From Paenibacillus nanensis (GTDB lineage Bacteria; Bacillota; Bacilli; Paenibacillales; Paenibacillaceae), in NCBI RefSeq assembly GCF_003583765.1, contig NZ_QXQA01000002.1, positions 558,001 through 622,000 of the forward strand: a stretch of 64,000 nt of DNA, given 5' to 3'. The translations under genes were made by a program, and so were the position numbers. The notes beneath the pieces were generated by a model, which saw only the letters and a program-made list of their open reading frames with translations, was not told where the DNA came from and did no database searches. Position 1 is the first letter of the stretch, and every line of letters begins with the position of its first letter. Positions 8,630-17,767 of the stretch are shown piece by piece.

Positions 8630-9379
8630 TTAATCGCCTAAAAATGCAACAATCTCCGGGTACAGCTGGTCCGAATGCGTAAGGTTTAACATATGGTCCC
8701 CGCCTTCAATTGCAACGAACTGGATGTTTTCCACCCTCCGAAAATGATTTTCGATTGTCACATTGTCCTCATGGTCGCGCGTACCGCGAACGAATAATGT
8801 CCTCGCTTGCAGATTGTGTAATCTCTCGATGGCGGGAGGGGTCGGCCATACGACGTTAAAACTTGGTCGTCCAAACAGCACCCTAATGTTATGATCCGTC
8901 ATCGCCCGCAGCAGTTCCCGCTGCGGGCTATCCTTAATGACCGAGTAAGAGGAAGAGGTTACGACTAAATCGGTCATTCTGGCAATATCGGGAGCAGCTT
9001 CTTGTATGGCTTGGAATGACGCCAGGACGTCAGGTGACTGGGCGAATCCCGCTAAGGTTGGCGCGATTAAGACCAGTTCTTGCACGCGTTCGGGATAAGC
9101 CAACGCGGCTTCCGTCGCGATCTGTCCGCCGAGCGAATGACCGATCAGCACAGCTTTGTCGAGGGACAGGCTGTCCAGGAAACGAACAACGTCTGTTACA
9201 TAGTTGACCGTCTCAGACGGGGGAGGCGATTGTCCGCACCCCCGAGCGTCGAAAGTAATCACTTGATAATGGTTCGCCAGAAGCGGAGCCAAATAGGACC
9301 AATCCCTGCTATCGCACCCCCCGCCGTGAATCATCACAATCGGCTTGCCTTGCCCCTGTATTTCGTAATGCCAATCCAT
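8630..9379 (-). CDS. Alpha/beta-fold hydrolase
   Basis: 249 residues with the oxyanion motif HGGG near residue 20, the strand-turn VITFDARGCGQS, the nucleophile elbow GHSLGG near residue 98, and a C-terminal GGDHM carrying the catalytic His. A typical small cytoplasmic esterase, lactonase or haloperoxidase-like hydrolase; the substrate cannot be told. GGAGGAG lies just before ATG 9379. It diverges from a TetR regulator, and two inverted repeats cover the shared promoters, so it is probably de-repressed by a small molecule that TetR binds. Confidence 0.88.
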   Translation of the reverse strand: MDWHYEIQGQGKPIVMIHGGGCDSRDWSYLAPLLANHYQVITFDARGCGQSPPPSETVNYVTDVVRFLDSLSLDKAVLIGHSLGGQIATEAALAYPERVQELVLIAPTLAGFAQSPDVLASFQAIQEAAPDIARMTDLVVTSSSYSVIKDSPQRELLRAMTDHNIRVLFGRPSFNVVWPTPPAIERLHNLQARTLFVRGTRDHEDNVTIENHFRRVENIQFVAIEGGDHMLNLTHSDQLYPEIVAFLGD

Positions 9380-9409
9380 TCAATCTCCTCCAATTCACGA
9401 TAAAAGTAC

Positions 9410-9428
9410 ATTCAATTTACCATTGAAT
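9410..9428. promoter_or_regulatory. Operator candidate 1 (TetR site)
   Basis: ATTCAAT-TTACC-ATTGAAT is a perfect 7-5-7 inverted repeat. It overlaps the -10 region (TAAATT, 9419-9414 on the minus strand) of the hydrolase promoter, whose -35 would be TTGACT at 9442-9437. Confidence 0.7.
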
Positions 9429-9437
9429 AACCGTTCA

Positions 9438-9453
9438 GTCAATATAAATTGAC
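9438..9453. promoter_or_regulatory. Operator candidate 2 (TetR site)
   Basis: GTCAAT-ATAA-ATTGAC is a perfect 6-4-6 inverted repeat. It covers the -35 boxes of both divergent promoters, as expected for autorepression plus repression of the hydrolase. Confidence 0.7.
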
Positions 9454-9477
9454 GGAGCAATTGATGTCGATTATGAT
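9449..9477 (+). promoter_or_regulatory. Sigma-A promoter of the TetR gene
   Basis: TTGACG (9449-9454) and TATGAT (9472-9477) are separated by exactly 17 bases, about 30 bases before the chosen ATG. Confidence 0.75.
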
Positions 9478-9507
9478 GGAATGAGAAATGAAGAGAGGTG
9501 CGTCATC

Positions 9508-10101
9508 ATGCCAAGAACCCCGGAAGAAAACGAACGGATCCGCAACGCCGCTAAAATAAAAATAAGAGCGGCCGCAATCGATGTCTTTATTGCCAAAGGA
9601 TTCCACAGCTCCTCCATTGAGGATGTCGCGAAGAAGGCCGGCATCTCGAAGGGGTTGCTGTATAACTATTTCAAAGGAAAATCGGAGCTTCTTGCAGAAC
9701 TGATTCAAAGCCGTGTCGAGGAAATTTCGCAAGTAATGGAAACGGCGTCTCGTCTTCCCGCTCCGAAAGAACAACTCCTGTATATCGCGCAGCATGCCCT
9801 TATGAACGTAAAAGAACAACCAAAGGCCTATCGCTTCTATTTACACCTGCAGACTCATCCGGAAGAGGACACTATTATTTCTTCTCATACCCAGCCATTA
9901 AAAGACGAGATGATCCGCCAATCCCGCGTTCAAGTCGAGATTTTCCGGAAGTTAGGCTCGGCTAATCCGGAGGTGGATTCGCTTCACTTTTCAACTGCGC
10001 TGCACGGGATCATGCTGATGTATTCCATGTATCCGAACGGTACACGGATAGAAGCATTAAACCGCGTTATGATCGACGCCTTTATTGAACAATTTCACTG
10101 A
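9508..10101 (+). CDS. TetR-family transcriptional repressor
   Basis: About 197 residues. The N-terminal helix-turn-helix is clear (AAIDVFIAKGFHSSSIEDVA, then KKAGISKGLLYNYFKGKSEL), followed by an all-helical ligand domain. The frame opens at 9481, but ATG 9508 (MPRTPEEN), with GAGAGGTG upstream, gives the usual TetR length. It should bind the two inverted repeats in the gap to the divergent hydrolase and let go when its ligand binds. The ligand is unknown. Confidence 0.9.
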   Translation: MPRTPEENERIRNAAKIKIRAAAIDVFIAKGFHSSSIEDVAKKAGISKGLLYNYFKGKSELLAELIQSRVEEISQVMETASRLPAPKEQLLYIAQHALMNVKEQPKAYRFYLHLQTHPEEDTIISSHTQPLKDEMIRQSRVQVEIFRKLGSANPEVDSLHFSTALHGIMLMYSMYPNGTRIEALNRVMIDAFIEQFH

Positions 10102-10146
10102 TGGAATGAATAAAGGACTGGTTCTCGCTTTGAAAGGAGTTTTTTA

Positions 10147-10190
10147 CAAAAAGAGCCTATCAACCCGTCTAAACGGATTAATAGGCTCTT
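10147..10190. terminator. Bidirectional terminator
   Basis: AAGAGCCTAT and ATAGGCTCTT form a perfect ten-base-pair stem between the convergent TetR and SLH genes. The T-run is better on the minus strand (CTTTTTG), so it mainly ends the SLH-domain frame. Confidence 0.8.
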
Positions 10191-10207
10191 ACTCGCTTTA
10201 TTCCAGC

Positions 10208-12697
10208 TTATCGCTCGAGCAAGCTCAAGATGGCTTGCGCGGTTTGGGCGCGGCTGGCGTCAGTCGCAGGATCGAATATTCCGTTTCCTTTGCCTTGCAG
10301 AAGACCTGCGGCGATGGCTTTATTCACACCCTCTACAGCCCATGAGGAAATGCTTGAGCCATCCTCGAGATCGGCTGTTTCTTGACCAGTCGCTATAATT
10401 GCGCTGTTCTTGTATTCATAGGCGCGAACGAGCAGCACCGCCATTTGTTCACGGGTGATGGCCGCGTTCGGATCGAATTTGTTCTCCGATACGCCCGAGA
10501 CAAGCCCCGCTTCATAAGCGACCGCGACTTCTTCCGCATACCACTCACCCGCTCCAACATCGCCGAACGGAACAGTGCTTGCCGCTTTCGTCAGGCCAAG
10601 CGCCCGCACCAGCAAAGAGGTGAATTCAGCGCGAGTTGTACGTCCATTCGGCGTGAAATTCGTCTCGCTTGTGCCGTTAATGATATGCTTCGCCGCCAGC
10701 ACTTCCAGCGTCCTTGCAGCCCAGTGGGTCGAAGGAACGTCAGCGAATGACTTCGTATATTCCAGAACCGTGTAGGTGCTCAGATGCTCAAGAGTAACCG
10801 TCACGGTATTCTTGGCAGCATCTACGCTGCCTCCTGCATATTCCCACGCTTTGCTTCCTTCATTGTAATAATAAACGCCTAGCAGAGCTTCATCAGCTTC
10901 ATTGTTATAAGGCAAGGTGATTTCTACGCCGCCCTCAACCTTACGAATGTCGGTTACTTGGTTGTTGTGCTTCAGCTTTAGCGTAATGTCATAGACCGCG
11001 CCTGCTACCTCCACACGCGCCTCTCCACCTTCAGCCGGGACATTCGCGAAATCTCCCGTTGTCACTGGCGCAACGGTTACTTCAATACTTGCCCCGGACG
11101 GATTGCCCGCCTCTCTCAGCCATTGCTTCAGCGCATCCGCTTGAACCGTTAAAACCGCATTCGCGGCTTTCACCTGGAGGGATAGGCCGCCGATATCCTG
11201 TACAGGAATGGACTTCGACGTAATGCCGCTGCCGAGCTCCACAACCGCTTTGTCTCCATCCTTCGTTACGCCTGTTGGCGCCGGTGCCGATGGTCCCGGA
11301 TGGCTAGGCCCTGGATTGCTCGTTGTTTGACCGCTAATCGTAATCGACTTCGCCCCCACGATGCCAGAACCATCGGCAGCCGTCGCCTTCACGGTTACAG
11401 TGCCATCGCTCACAGCCGTTAACAGACCCGACTCATTGATCGTTGCGCTTCCTGTTCCATTTTCGACAGACCAGGTGACCGCCTTGTTCGTTGCATCTAC
11501 CGGCAGCACCTCTGCTGTTAATTGAAGTGTGCCGCCTTTTGTTGTTATCGTGTTATCACCACTAACATGGATCGTTTCAATCGGAATGATCAACGACCAG
11601 TGAGCGTAGATGCTGCTGACGGACGCGTTCGACCAATTGCCTGCAAATACTCTGACGCCGTCGCGGTTGTAATACGGTTCGCCCGTTCCGTCATCGTTCG
11701 CGTAGAATCCTTGGAATGCATAGCCAGCCCTTTCAGGAAGGGTGATTCCGAGCGGCAGCTTGCCGCCGTAGTTGACCGATACGCTTGCCGTACCGCCTGA
11801 CCCGCCTTGAGGATCCAGCGTAATCGTGTAGGCATTCGCCGTAAACCGGGCGTAGAGGGTCAAATCGCCGATCGAATGGACTGCAACGCTGGCGAGCTTG
11901 GAGCTCGGCTTGAATTGCGGGTCGGTAAACCAGCCTACGAAGGTATATCCTTCCTTAGGACTCGGGTCGCTCAAGTTAAACGTCGCCGTTTCAACGGTAT
12001 AGGTGTCAGGCACGTTATCCGGCATGACGGCGGCGGCCTCACCATCCCTATAGGTGATGGTATAGGTTTCCATGCCCCACTTGGCGAAGAGCGTCGTCGT
12101 CGCAGTCACAGTGTCCGTGTCAAAGTTCCAAGCTTCGTGGTAAGCCGAATCCTTGTACCAGCCCTCGAACGTATAGCCGCTCCTTACCGGCGGTTCCGGC
12201 TCGGTGATTTTGCTGCCGCCCGCTACGTTCGGGATGGACATGACCTTGCTGCCGCCTTGAGAATTGAAGTCGACCAGGAATTTGTCGGCTTCCAGCTCGA
12301 TCCATCCGGCGTAAAGCGTCAATGCGTAAATATGATCGTCTCCCAGGGTATTAACCACAGGCGTGTCGAAATTAAACTCCTGCGTGAAGGCCGAATCGGT
12401 GTACCATTTTCCGTCGAAGAGATAACCGCTGCGAGTCGGGTCGGTTGCAGGCCGAGTGGCCTTTTCCCCGTCGCGAACATATTGACTCTCGACCGTGCTG
12501 CCGCCCGACGTGTTAAATATCACGCCGTTGCGTCCAGGCGGGAATACGCCGCTCGCCGCGAAGCCGATATGGCCTGCAGCAAAGGCCGTGTCCCAGTTGG
12601 CGCGCGCTTTGGCGCCGCTATCGGTGTAGCCATTGATGCTAAAGTTTAAAGCTGCTGTGCTGACGCCATAGAAATATAATTGCTCATTATTCAGCAT
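10208..12697 (-). CDS. Surface-anchoring half of a split amylase: Listeria-type repeats, Ig-like and SLH domains
   Basis: 829 codons with no signal peptide at their start. Seen in order: four InlB-type beta-grasp repeats (about residues 58-133, 139-207, 211-287, 291-367; motif GYTFEGWYKD..W), a bacterial Ig-like group 2 domain (372-456, AEVLPVDATNKAVTWSV), a Pro/Ser linker, a beta domain, and three SLH repeats (648-829) that bind the cell-wall polymer. Its first codons overlap the end of the amylase frame by seven bases, and reading this frame upstream continues as GITASMLNNEQ without a stop. One extra base near 12710 would join both frames into a single enzyme of about 1,540 residues. As it stands, the protein would lack a secretion signal. 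Confidence 0.8.
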   Translation of the reverse strand: MLNNEQLYFYGVSTAALNFSINGYTDSGAKARANWDTAFAAGHIGFAASGVFPPGRNGVIFNTSGGSTVESQYVRDGEKATRPATDPTRSGYLFDGKWYTDSAFTQEFNFDTPVVNTLGDDHIYALTLYAGWIELEADKFLVDFNSQGGSKVMSIPNVAGGSKITEPEPPVRSGYTFEGWYKDSAYHEAWNFDTDTVTATTTLFAKWGMETYTITYRDGEAAAVMPDNVPDTYTVETATFNLSDPSPKEGYTFVGWFTDPQFKPSSKLASVAVHSIGDLTLYARFTANAYTITLDPQGGSGGTASVSVNYGGKLPLGITLPERAGYAFQGFYANDDGTGEPYYNRDGVRVFAGNWSNASVSSIYAHWSLIIPIETIHVSGDNTITTKGGTLQLTAEVLPVDATNKAVTWSVENGTGSATINESGLLTAVSDGTVTVKATAADGSGIVGAKSITISGQTTSNPGPSHPGPSAPAPTGVTKDGDKAVVELGSGITSKSIPVQDIGGLSLQVKAANAVLTVQADALKQWLREAGNPSGASIEVTVAPVTTGDFANVPAEGGEARVEVAGAVYDITLKLKHNNQVTDIRKVEGGVEITLPYNNEADEALLGVYYYNEGSKAWEYAGGSVDAAKNTVTVTLEHLSTYTVLEYTKSFADVPSTHWAARTLEVLAAKHIINGTSETNFTPNGRTTRAEFTSLLVRALGLTKAASTVPFGDVGAGEWYAEEVAVAYEAGLVSGVSENKFDPNAAITREQMAVLLVRAYEYKNSAIIATGQETADLEDGSSISSWAVEGVNKAIAAGLLQGKGNGIFDPATDASRAQTAQAILSLLER

Positions 12698-14820
12698 GGA
12701 GGCGGTAATGCCGGTTGATCGGTTTGTTGACCTGAATTGTTGTTATTAAATATGATCCCGCCGACGGCAGCACGCGGCATCTTAATCGTGTACCAATGGG
12801 TATCGGCGCCATTGTATTTCATTCTCGTCAATGCACCGCCGGGCCATCCGCCAAACAGCTCGGGGTTGAACGTGTAAGCCCGCACTCCGGTGCTGGCCCA
12901 GGCCTCAAAGTCCGCATTACCGTTGATGGAAAAATAAACATTGACATGTGTCGGCTCTTCGGCCGGCGGAGCAACCACGACTCCAGGCTCGACCCTCGTG
13001 TAAGTAAATGCTTTGGTGATCCAGTTGCCTCCGGACGTCTTGCCCACCAACGTGATGGTGATAGGGTCGTTGTAGTTGGCGCTCACGGTGATGATATCGT
13101 CATGGGCAAAGCTCACGGCGTCGCCGTTGTTAATGGCGTAGCTGGCATTGCTCACATGGACGGCCGACATTCTGAGCCGGAGCTGACTGCCGGTAAAGCT
13201 GTTGCCGGCGATCACATCGTCATCGTTCGGCAAAGCGGCCAGAATGGCGGCGTCTGCTTCCTCTTGCTCTATTAAAACCACAAGGCCAGGGTTGGCGCTG
13301 GTATCGGTGTTAGATTGTTTTGCAGGGTTGCCGGGTATCGTACCGCTGATCCTGCCGTTTGATACGGTAAAGACGTTGGACGGATTCAGGGCATTGACAT
13401 AATAGCCATCCTTCAAAAATTCCACCGGCACACTGCCTAGAACACGGTCGGTCGTACTGGTGTTGATTAACACCGCGCCGCCGCCGTCCGCGACTGTGCC
13501 GCGCTCGATCATGACGGCATGGTTACCGAGACTGACCAGATTCTCGTCGCGGCCCGCCATGGCGTTGTGGAACTTGTTGACGGCCACGACTTCGGGATGG
13601 CTCCACTGAGGACGGCTATTACTTACATACTCTGCGGTCCTTACGCTGGTTCTCTGGGTCCCGTCGGCGTTAATATTACGGGCAAAGAAGAGCGGAGAAG
13701 CATCTTTGCGGGCAGCAATCATCGCCCATCCCTGCCTGATCTGCTTCGGGCTGAAGCTCAGGGACTCCCCTTCGTTATTGTAAGTGTCGTGGGATTCCAC
13801 CCAAGGGACCAGCCTGTCGGCCGTCAGGCCTTCGGCGGCGTAATCCGCCCATTTGTCGAGACGGCCGATGTCCCCTACCTCGAGGACGCTGCGTACATCA
13901 TGCCCGTATTTGGAGGCGGTCAAATCAATATACTTGGCGTAGCCGGCCATCCTGTCGTTGTTCGGGTCTCCCCCTTGCAGCACCTCGCCGTATTGGAAGT
14001 TCTCCTTGCCTTTCTCCTCAAAGTAGGCCTTGGCGGCGCCGGTCACATTTTTCACAAAATCGCTTGCGAACTTTCCGTCTTTATATCTTTCATTCGTTGC
14101 GCCCGCGGCCACGCTTGCCGGGGAAGGCGCGTCATCGTCCAGCTCGATATGCTTGATGGCGTCATAGCGGAAGCCGCTAGCGCCAGCGTCAATCATATCC
14201 TTCAAGTACGTGATGAAGGAATCTTGAACGAACGTGGAGTGCGTGTTCAAATCTCTAAGCCCGCTGATCATGTTCGGCTGGGTCAGAAGAAAACGGTCGT
14301 TATAACCTACGCTGCTGGTCACGTTGTGGAAATGTGTGCTGTCATTCCACGGGGCATCAGAGTTGGCGGTGCTGCCCATGTGGTTAGCCACCACGTCGAC
14401 GATGACCTTGATGCCGAGTTTTTCGGCGGCGGTGGTCAGGCTGACAAACGCGTCCCGGTCGCCATATCGGTTGCCGTTGCCGCCAGCGATCATGTTACTG
14501 GGCTGATAGGCAAAATACCAGTTGGTCCCAGAGGCGCTGCCCATGATCGGTGAAGTCTGAATCGCCGTGTACCCGGCGTCAGCGATGGCCTGCAGGTTCT
14601 CCTCTATGACACTCAAATTCCAGTCAAACGCGTGTAAAATAACGCCATCCCGGATGCTTTCCGGGGGCGCGCTGCTCGCTGTGGAAGCAGCTGCCGTTAC
14701 CGGCGCATCCGTCAAAGATTCGGCCTGAGCCGTCGGCACGGTAAAGACCGAAGCCGTCAGCACTAGAGCGAGAAGCAGGCTAAGGAAACGTTTTCGGAAG
14801 TGTTGAATTGTCAGTTTCAT
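12691..14820 (-). CDS. Secreted alpha-amylase (GH13) with starch-binding module, truncated by frameshift
   Basis: 709 residues from ATG 14820. A TTG at 14832 lies too close to AAGGAG to be used. There is a signal peptide of about 33 residues ending near TAQA, then the GH13 barrel (about 55-470). The catalytic triad is visible as Asp in GFRYDAIKH, Glu in YGEVLQG and Asp in WVESHDTY; calcium-site VVANHMG is present. A beta domain and a CBM26-like starch-binding module follow (about 625-700, VYFSINGNADFEAW...GWPGG...FNNNN). The frame ends with the atypical tail PALPPPC just where the module would finish. The next frame continues the protein, so this is probably a broken form of a cell-surface amylase. 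Endo-hydrolysis of starch outside the cell is the expected role. Confidence 0.87.
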   Translation of the reverse strand: MKLTIQHFRKRFLSLLLALVLTASVFTVPTAQAESLTDAPVTAAASTASSAPPESIRDGVILHAFDWNLSVIEENLQAIADAGYTAIQTSPIMGSASGTNWYFAYQPSNMIAGGNGNRYGDRDAFVSLTTAAEKLGIKVIVDVVANHMGSTANSDAPWNDSTHFHNVTSSVGYNDRFLLTQPNMISGLRDLNTHSTFVQDSFITYLKDMIDAGASGFRYDAIKHIELDDDAPSPASVAAGATNERYKDGKFASDFVKNVTGAAKAYFEEKGKENFQYGEVLQGGDPNNDRMAGYAKYIDLTASKYGHDVRSVLEVGDIGRLDKWADYAAEGLTADRLVPWVESHDTYNNEGESLSFSPKQIRQGWAMIAARKDASPLFFARNINADGTQRTSVRTAEYVSNSRPQWSHPEVVAVNKFHNAMAGRDENLVSLGNHAVMIERGTVADGGGAVLINTSTTDRVLGSVPVEFLKDGYYVNALNPSNVFTVSNGRISGTIPGNPAKQSNTDTSANPGLVVLIEQEEADAAILAALPNDDDVIAGNSFTGSQLRLRMSAVHVSNASYAINNGDAVSFAHDDIITVSANYNDPITITLVGKTSGGNWITKAFTYTRVEPGVVVAPPAEEPTHVNVYFSINGNADFEAWASTGVRAYTFNPELFGGWPGGALTRMKYNGADTHWYTIKMPRAAVGGIIFNNNNSGQQTDQPALPPPC

Positions 14821-14974
14821 GAAAATGTTCAATCTCCTTATTGTTATAATGAGAATGCTAAAATAGAGATGCTCTGTAAAAAGGCAGCTTCACCAGCACT
14901 TTTACACGAAAAACGCAGACTGCCGCTGAAATACAATGCCGTGCCTATCACCGCCTTCATCGTAATCCACTTGA

Positions 14975-14988
14975 TGTATCCGCTTTCA
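14975..14988. promoter_or_regulatory. Cre-like CcpA box upstream of the amylase
   Basis: On the minus strand TGAAAGCGGATACA matches 13 of 14 positions of the cre consensus TGWNANCGNTNWCA. It lies 155 bases before the amylase start. The rest of the 14833-15343 gap holds no convincing gene: the two short open frames there have no ribosome site or recognisable motif. Confidence 0.45.
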
Positions 14989-15343
14989 AATGGGGCTATC
15001 CGATTACTCCGCAATAGCGAGATGCTCCCCATTCTTCACCGACATTTCCATACCATCTGTGGTGAATCTAATTTTCCCCTTAAATATACCACCGCTAAAC
15101 GGATTCCAAGGTAGAGATCGGTTGCGAGTGTAGACGATTATTATGCAAAATAAAAAATCGTACCGAAAATTTTCTATCTTCTTTTCATCCGAATATCTAA
15201 CTCAGGCCGGTGCGCATACAATTCAAAAAGTCCCGGGTGCAGCGGAATACATGGGGACTCCCTTTCTTGTTTCACATCTGCACGCCAGGTAGGATAAATC
15301 CACGAAATAGAGTAGATAAATTTTGCAGCCTCCCGTCCGAATC

Positions 15344-15381
15344 AAAAAAACTCCCCGCTTAGTCTTAGACCAAGCGAGGAG
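15344..15381 (-). terminator. Rho-independent terminator of the SDR gene
   Basis: On the minus strand CTCCTCGCTT pairs with AAGCGGGGAG (one G-T pair), followed by seven T residues; it starts 20 bases after the SDR stop codon. Confidence 0.85.
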
Positions 15382-15400
15382 CATGTTCGAGCTCATTCAT

Positions 15401-16126
15401 TCAGTATGGATTAGTCGCGATATAGCTTGCCGTCTTCACGTAGATGCGAGGATTCAGCTTCAGCTGATTGACGATTACTTCCGCTATATCTTCCGCCTGC
15501 ATGAACTTCGAGTCGTTGTTTTCCTTGATAAGATTGAGATCAAGCGCCAGATCCGTAGCAACAGTACTAGGGTTCAGGGCCGTTACCCGAATATTGCTGC
15601 GACGCACCTCTTGCGCTAGCGATTCCGTAAATCCGATCACCGCAAACTTCGATGCGCTATAAGCGCTTGAAGTAGCCGCTCCGGCAAGTCCGCTGGTGGA
15701 GGAAATATTGATGATATCTCCGCCATTCTTCTGAATCAACTGGGGCAGCACCGCACGCGTGACATAATAGGTGCCCAGCAGATTCGTGTCGATGATCCGT
15801 TTCCACTCTTCTGGATCCATCTCCAATACAGTGCCGAATGTTGCAATGCCCGCATTATTGATTAGGATGTCAGCGGGGCCTAGCTCACTTCTCAGCGCTT
15901 CAACCGCCGCTTCCGCTTGCTCCTTGATGGAGACATCGGCAGTTGCATAAACCGCTCTAACGCCCAGTCCCTTAAGTTCGGCGGCAACTTCCTTCAAGGA
16001 AGCTTCATTCCTGGCAATCAAGCCAACGTTTACACCTTCTTTCGCCAATGCGACAGCCGTTGCTTTACCAATCCCTCTTGCCGCACCAGTTACGATTGCT
16101 GCTTTTCCTTTTAACGATTGGGCCAT
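15401..16126 (-). CDS. Short-chain dehydrogenase/reductase, FabG-like
   Basis: 241 residues of the classical SDR family: cofactor motif TGAARGIG near residue 14, Asn-Ala-Gly motif NNAG near 92, catalytic Ser in INISS, and YSASK carrying the catalytic Tyr and Lys near 157. The Arg after the second strand (LIARNE) suggests NADP(H). It resembles 3-oxoacyl-ACP reductases and diketone or acetoin-type reductases, and the substrate cannot be fixed. GGAGAGGAG precedes the ATG. The MFS gene lies upstream on the same strand about 140 bases away, so co-transcription is possible but unproven. Confidence 0.88.
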   Translation of the reverse strand: MAQSLKGKAAIVTGAARGIGKATAVALAKEGVNVGLIARNEASLKEVAAELKGLGVRAVYATADVSIKEQAEAAVEALRSELGPADILINNAGIATFGTVLEMDPEEWKRIIDTNLLGTYYVTRAVLPQLIQKNGGDIINISSTSGLAGAATSSAYSASKFAVIGFTESLAQEVRRSNIRVTALNPSTVATDLALDLNLIKENNDSKFMQAEDIAEVIVNQLKLNPRIYVKTASYIATNPY

Positions 16127-16265
16127 TGCTGCATCTCCTCTCCATTTCTATATCACCTCTTGATTATACTAAAGTGCGATGCCCATTACGAAATTATGCA
16201 TTGACGCTTCGTTTTGACCGAGGATGTAACACCATGCAAAGCAAAAAAGAAGCCATATGGAGCTG

Positions 16266-17654
16266 TTAAACTTCACCTTCTAATTGCTCAGAGACTCTGA
16301 ATCTCACACCTAAAATGACCAGCGCCAAAGCTATGAAGGTGAGCATTGCGCTAAGCAACTGAAATCCTGCAAAGCTGAACGTCCCTCCCATAATGATTCC
16401 TGTCAATAGAGAGGATAAAATCGTACCCAAATACCGCGATGTATTGAAGAGTCCGGATGCGACGCCAATCATGTCTTTCGGCGAACTTTTGAACAACGCT
16501 GCTTGCATACCGACGGCGTTTAGCCCGTTGGCAATCCCAAATGCCGTGAGCGCAAAGCACACATGGATGACCGGCGACGTTTCTTTCAAGGCTGCGAGCC
16601 ACGCCGAACCTAACATCATTAAGATTGCGGACACCGCCATTGCGGGTCTGGGTCCCGCTCGATCAACCCATTTGCCTGCAATGGGCGACGCAATAAGCGA
16701 GCTCACGCCTAAGGTCAGCATCAGGATACCGGTTTGAAACTCACTGACATGGCGAACGATTTGCAAGTATGAAGGAAGCCCGAAAAATAGCGTATAGAAA
16801 AGAAAGTTAACCAGCATGAACTGAACGTTGACCGAGAACATGGCCGGATACTGCTTGAATGTACGGAGTGGAATGAAAGGCGACGCCGTATTAACCTCAT
16901 GTCGGATGAACGTCCCTAGCGCCACGAGTCCGATTCCCATGGCAATCCCACTCCATAACGTGATATTCCCGGAAGAGCTGACCGACAGTAAACCGACGAG
17001 CAGGGCTATCAGACTAACCGTGAAGAACAAAATGCCTAAAGCATCAATCTTTGTCAACCAGCTGCGGATAGAAGCGCGGCCGGCTTGGGGGGCAGCCGCT
17101 TCATCCTTAGGAATCATTCTCCAAGCGATTAGAAAGCTGGCTGCGGTGAAAGGAAGATTGACAACAAAGATCGCAGGCCAATCCCACCACCTAAGCAAGA
17201 TCCCCCCGGCGAAAGGACCGATGGCTGCCGCCCCGGACAGGAAGATCGACAGAACGGACAGTGCCGTCGCTTGTTTCTCCGTGATATGAACACGAACAAT
17301 GGCCATCCCCACCGCAATCATCATACTTGTCCCAATCGACTGCACAACGCGAGACACGACGAGCCATCCGAAATGGGGCGAAAAGGGGGCCAACACGGAA
17401 GAGATGAAAGAAATGACAAGCCCAGCGAGAAAAATTTTTCTTCGCCCGAACAAATCGCTCATCTTGCCCATGACGGGTTGTGTGACCGCGCTCGCGATAT
17501 AGAAGGAAAAAATAAGCCAAGATACGACCGTATATTCCAATTTAAACACATGCTGCAGCCTTGCGATCGCGACCGCGATCATCGACGAATTTAACGGATT
17601 CAGCGATACTCCAAGGCCGACCGCTAGCATCAGCCATCTGCTTCTAGCACTCAT
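16266..17654 (-). CDS. MFS drug/metabolite exporter (DHA2-like)
   Basis: 462 residues with roughly 12-14 hydrophobic spans. The region GKMSDLFGRRKIFLAG between spans 2 and 3 is the MFS motif A. FAGGILLRWWDWPAIFVVN fits the motif-C area of proton-driven exporters of the EmrB/QacA (DHA2) type. It should expel a hydrophobic compound in exchange for protons. AAGGGGATG precedes the ATG. It diverges from the LysR gene at 17768, so that regulator is the likely controller. The substrate is unknown. Confidence 0.87.
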   Translation of the reverse strand: MSARSRWLMLAVGLGVSLNPLNSSMIAVAIARLQHVFKLEYTVVSWLIFSFYIASAVTQPVMGKMSDLFGRRKIFLAGLVISFISSVLAPFSPHFGWLVVSRVVQSIGTSMMIAVGMAIVRVHITEKQATALSVLSIFLSGAAAIGPFAGGILLRWWDWPAIFVVNLPFTAASFLIAWRMIPKDEAAAPQAGRASIRSWLTKIDALGILFFTVSLIALLVGLLSVSSSGNITLWSGIAMGIGLVALGTFIRHEVNTASPFIPLRTFKQYPAMFSVNVQFMLVNFLFYTLFFGLPSYLQIVRHVSEFQTGILMLTLGVSSLIASPIAGKWVDRAGPRPAMAVSAILMMLGSAWLAALKETSPVIHVCFALTAFGIANGLNAVGMQAALFKSSPKDMIGVASGLFNTSRYLGTILSSLLTGIIMGGTFSFAGFQLLSAMLTFIALALVILGVRFRVSEQLEGEV

Positions 17655-17703
17655 GGCAACATCCCCTTGTTCTTTTAACGCTATGTTACTTGAAAAGAGT
17701 TCA

Positions 17704-17731
17704 TTTACTCCAACGCATTTTAAGGTATAAT
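17704..17731 (+). promoter_or_regulatory. Promoter of the second LysR gene
   Basis: TTTACT (17704-17709) and the perfect -10 box TATAAT (17726-17731) are 16 bases apart, ahead of the LysR start and within the divergent gap to the MFS gene. Confidence 0.55.
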
Positions 17732-17767
17732 GTCATGTATTCAAAGGAATGATTGGAGGCTGTCCGG

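Noticed and set aside
11807..12649. Plus-strand 280-codon frame inside the SLH-domain gene
   Set aside because: It lies antisense to a well-supported coding region with clear domains, and its own translation is Arg-rich without motifs.
13519..14553. Plus-strand 344-codon frame inside the amylase gene
   Set aside because: Antisense shadow of the GH13 coding sequence; no known motif.
14783..14800. Cre-like AACGTTTTC inside the amylase signal-peptide region
   Set aside because: Only about 11 of 14 consensus positions match and it overlaps coding sequence; the box at 14975 is the better candidate.
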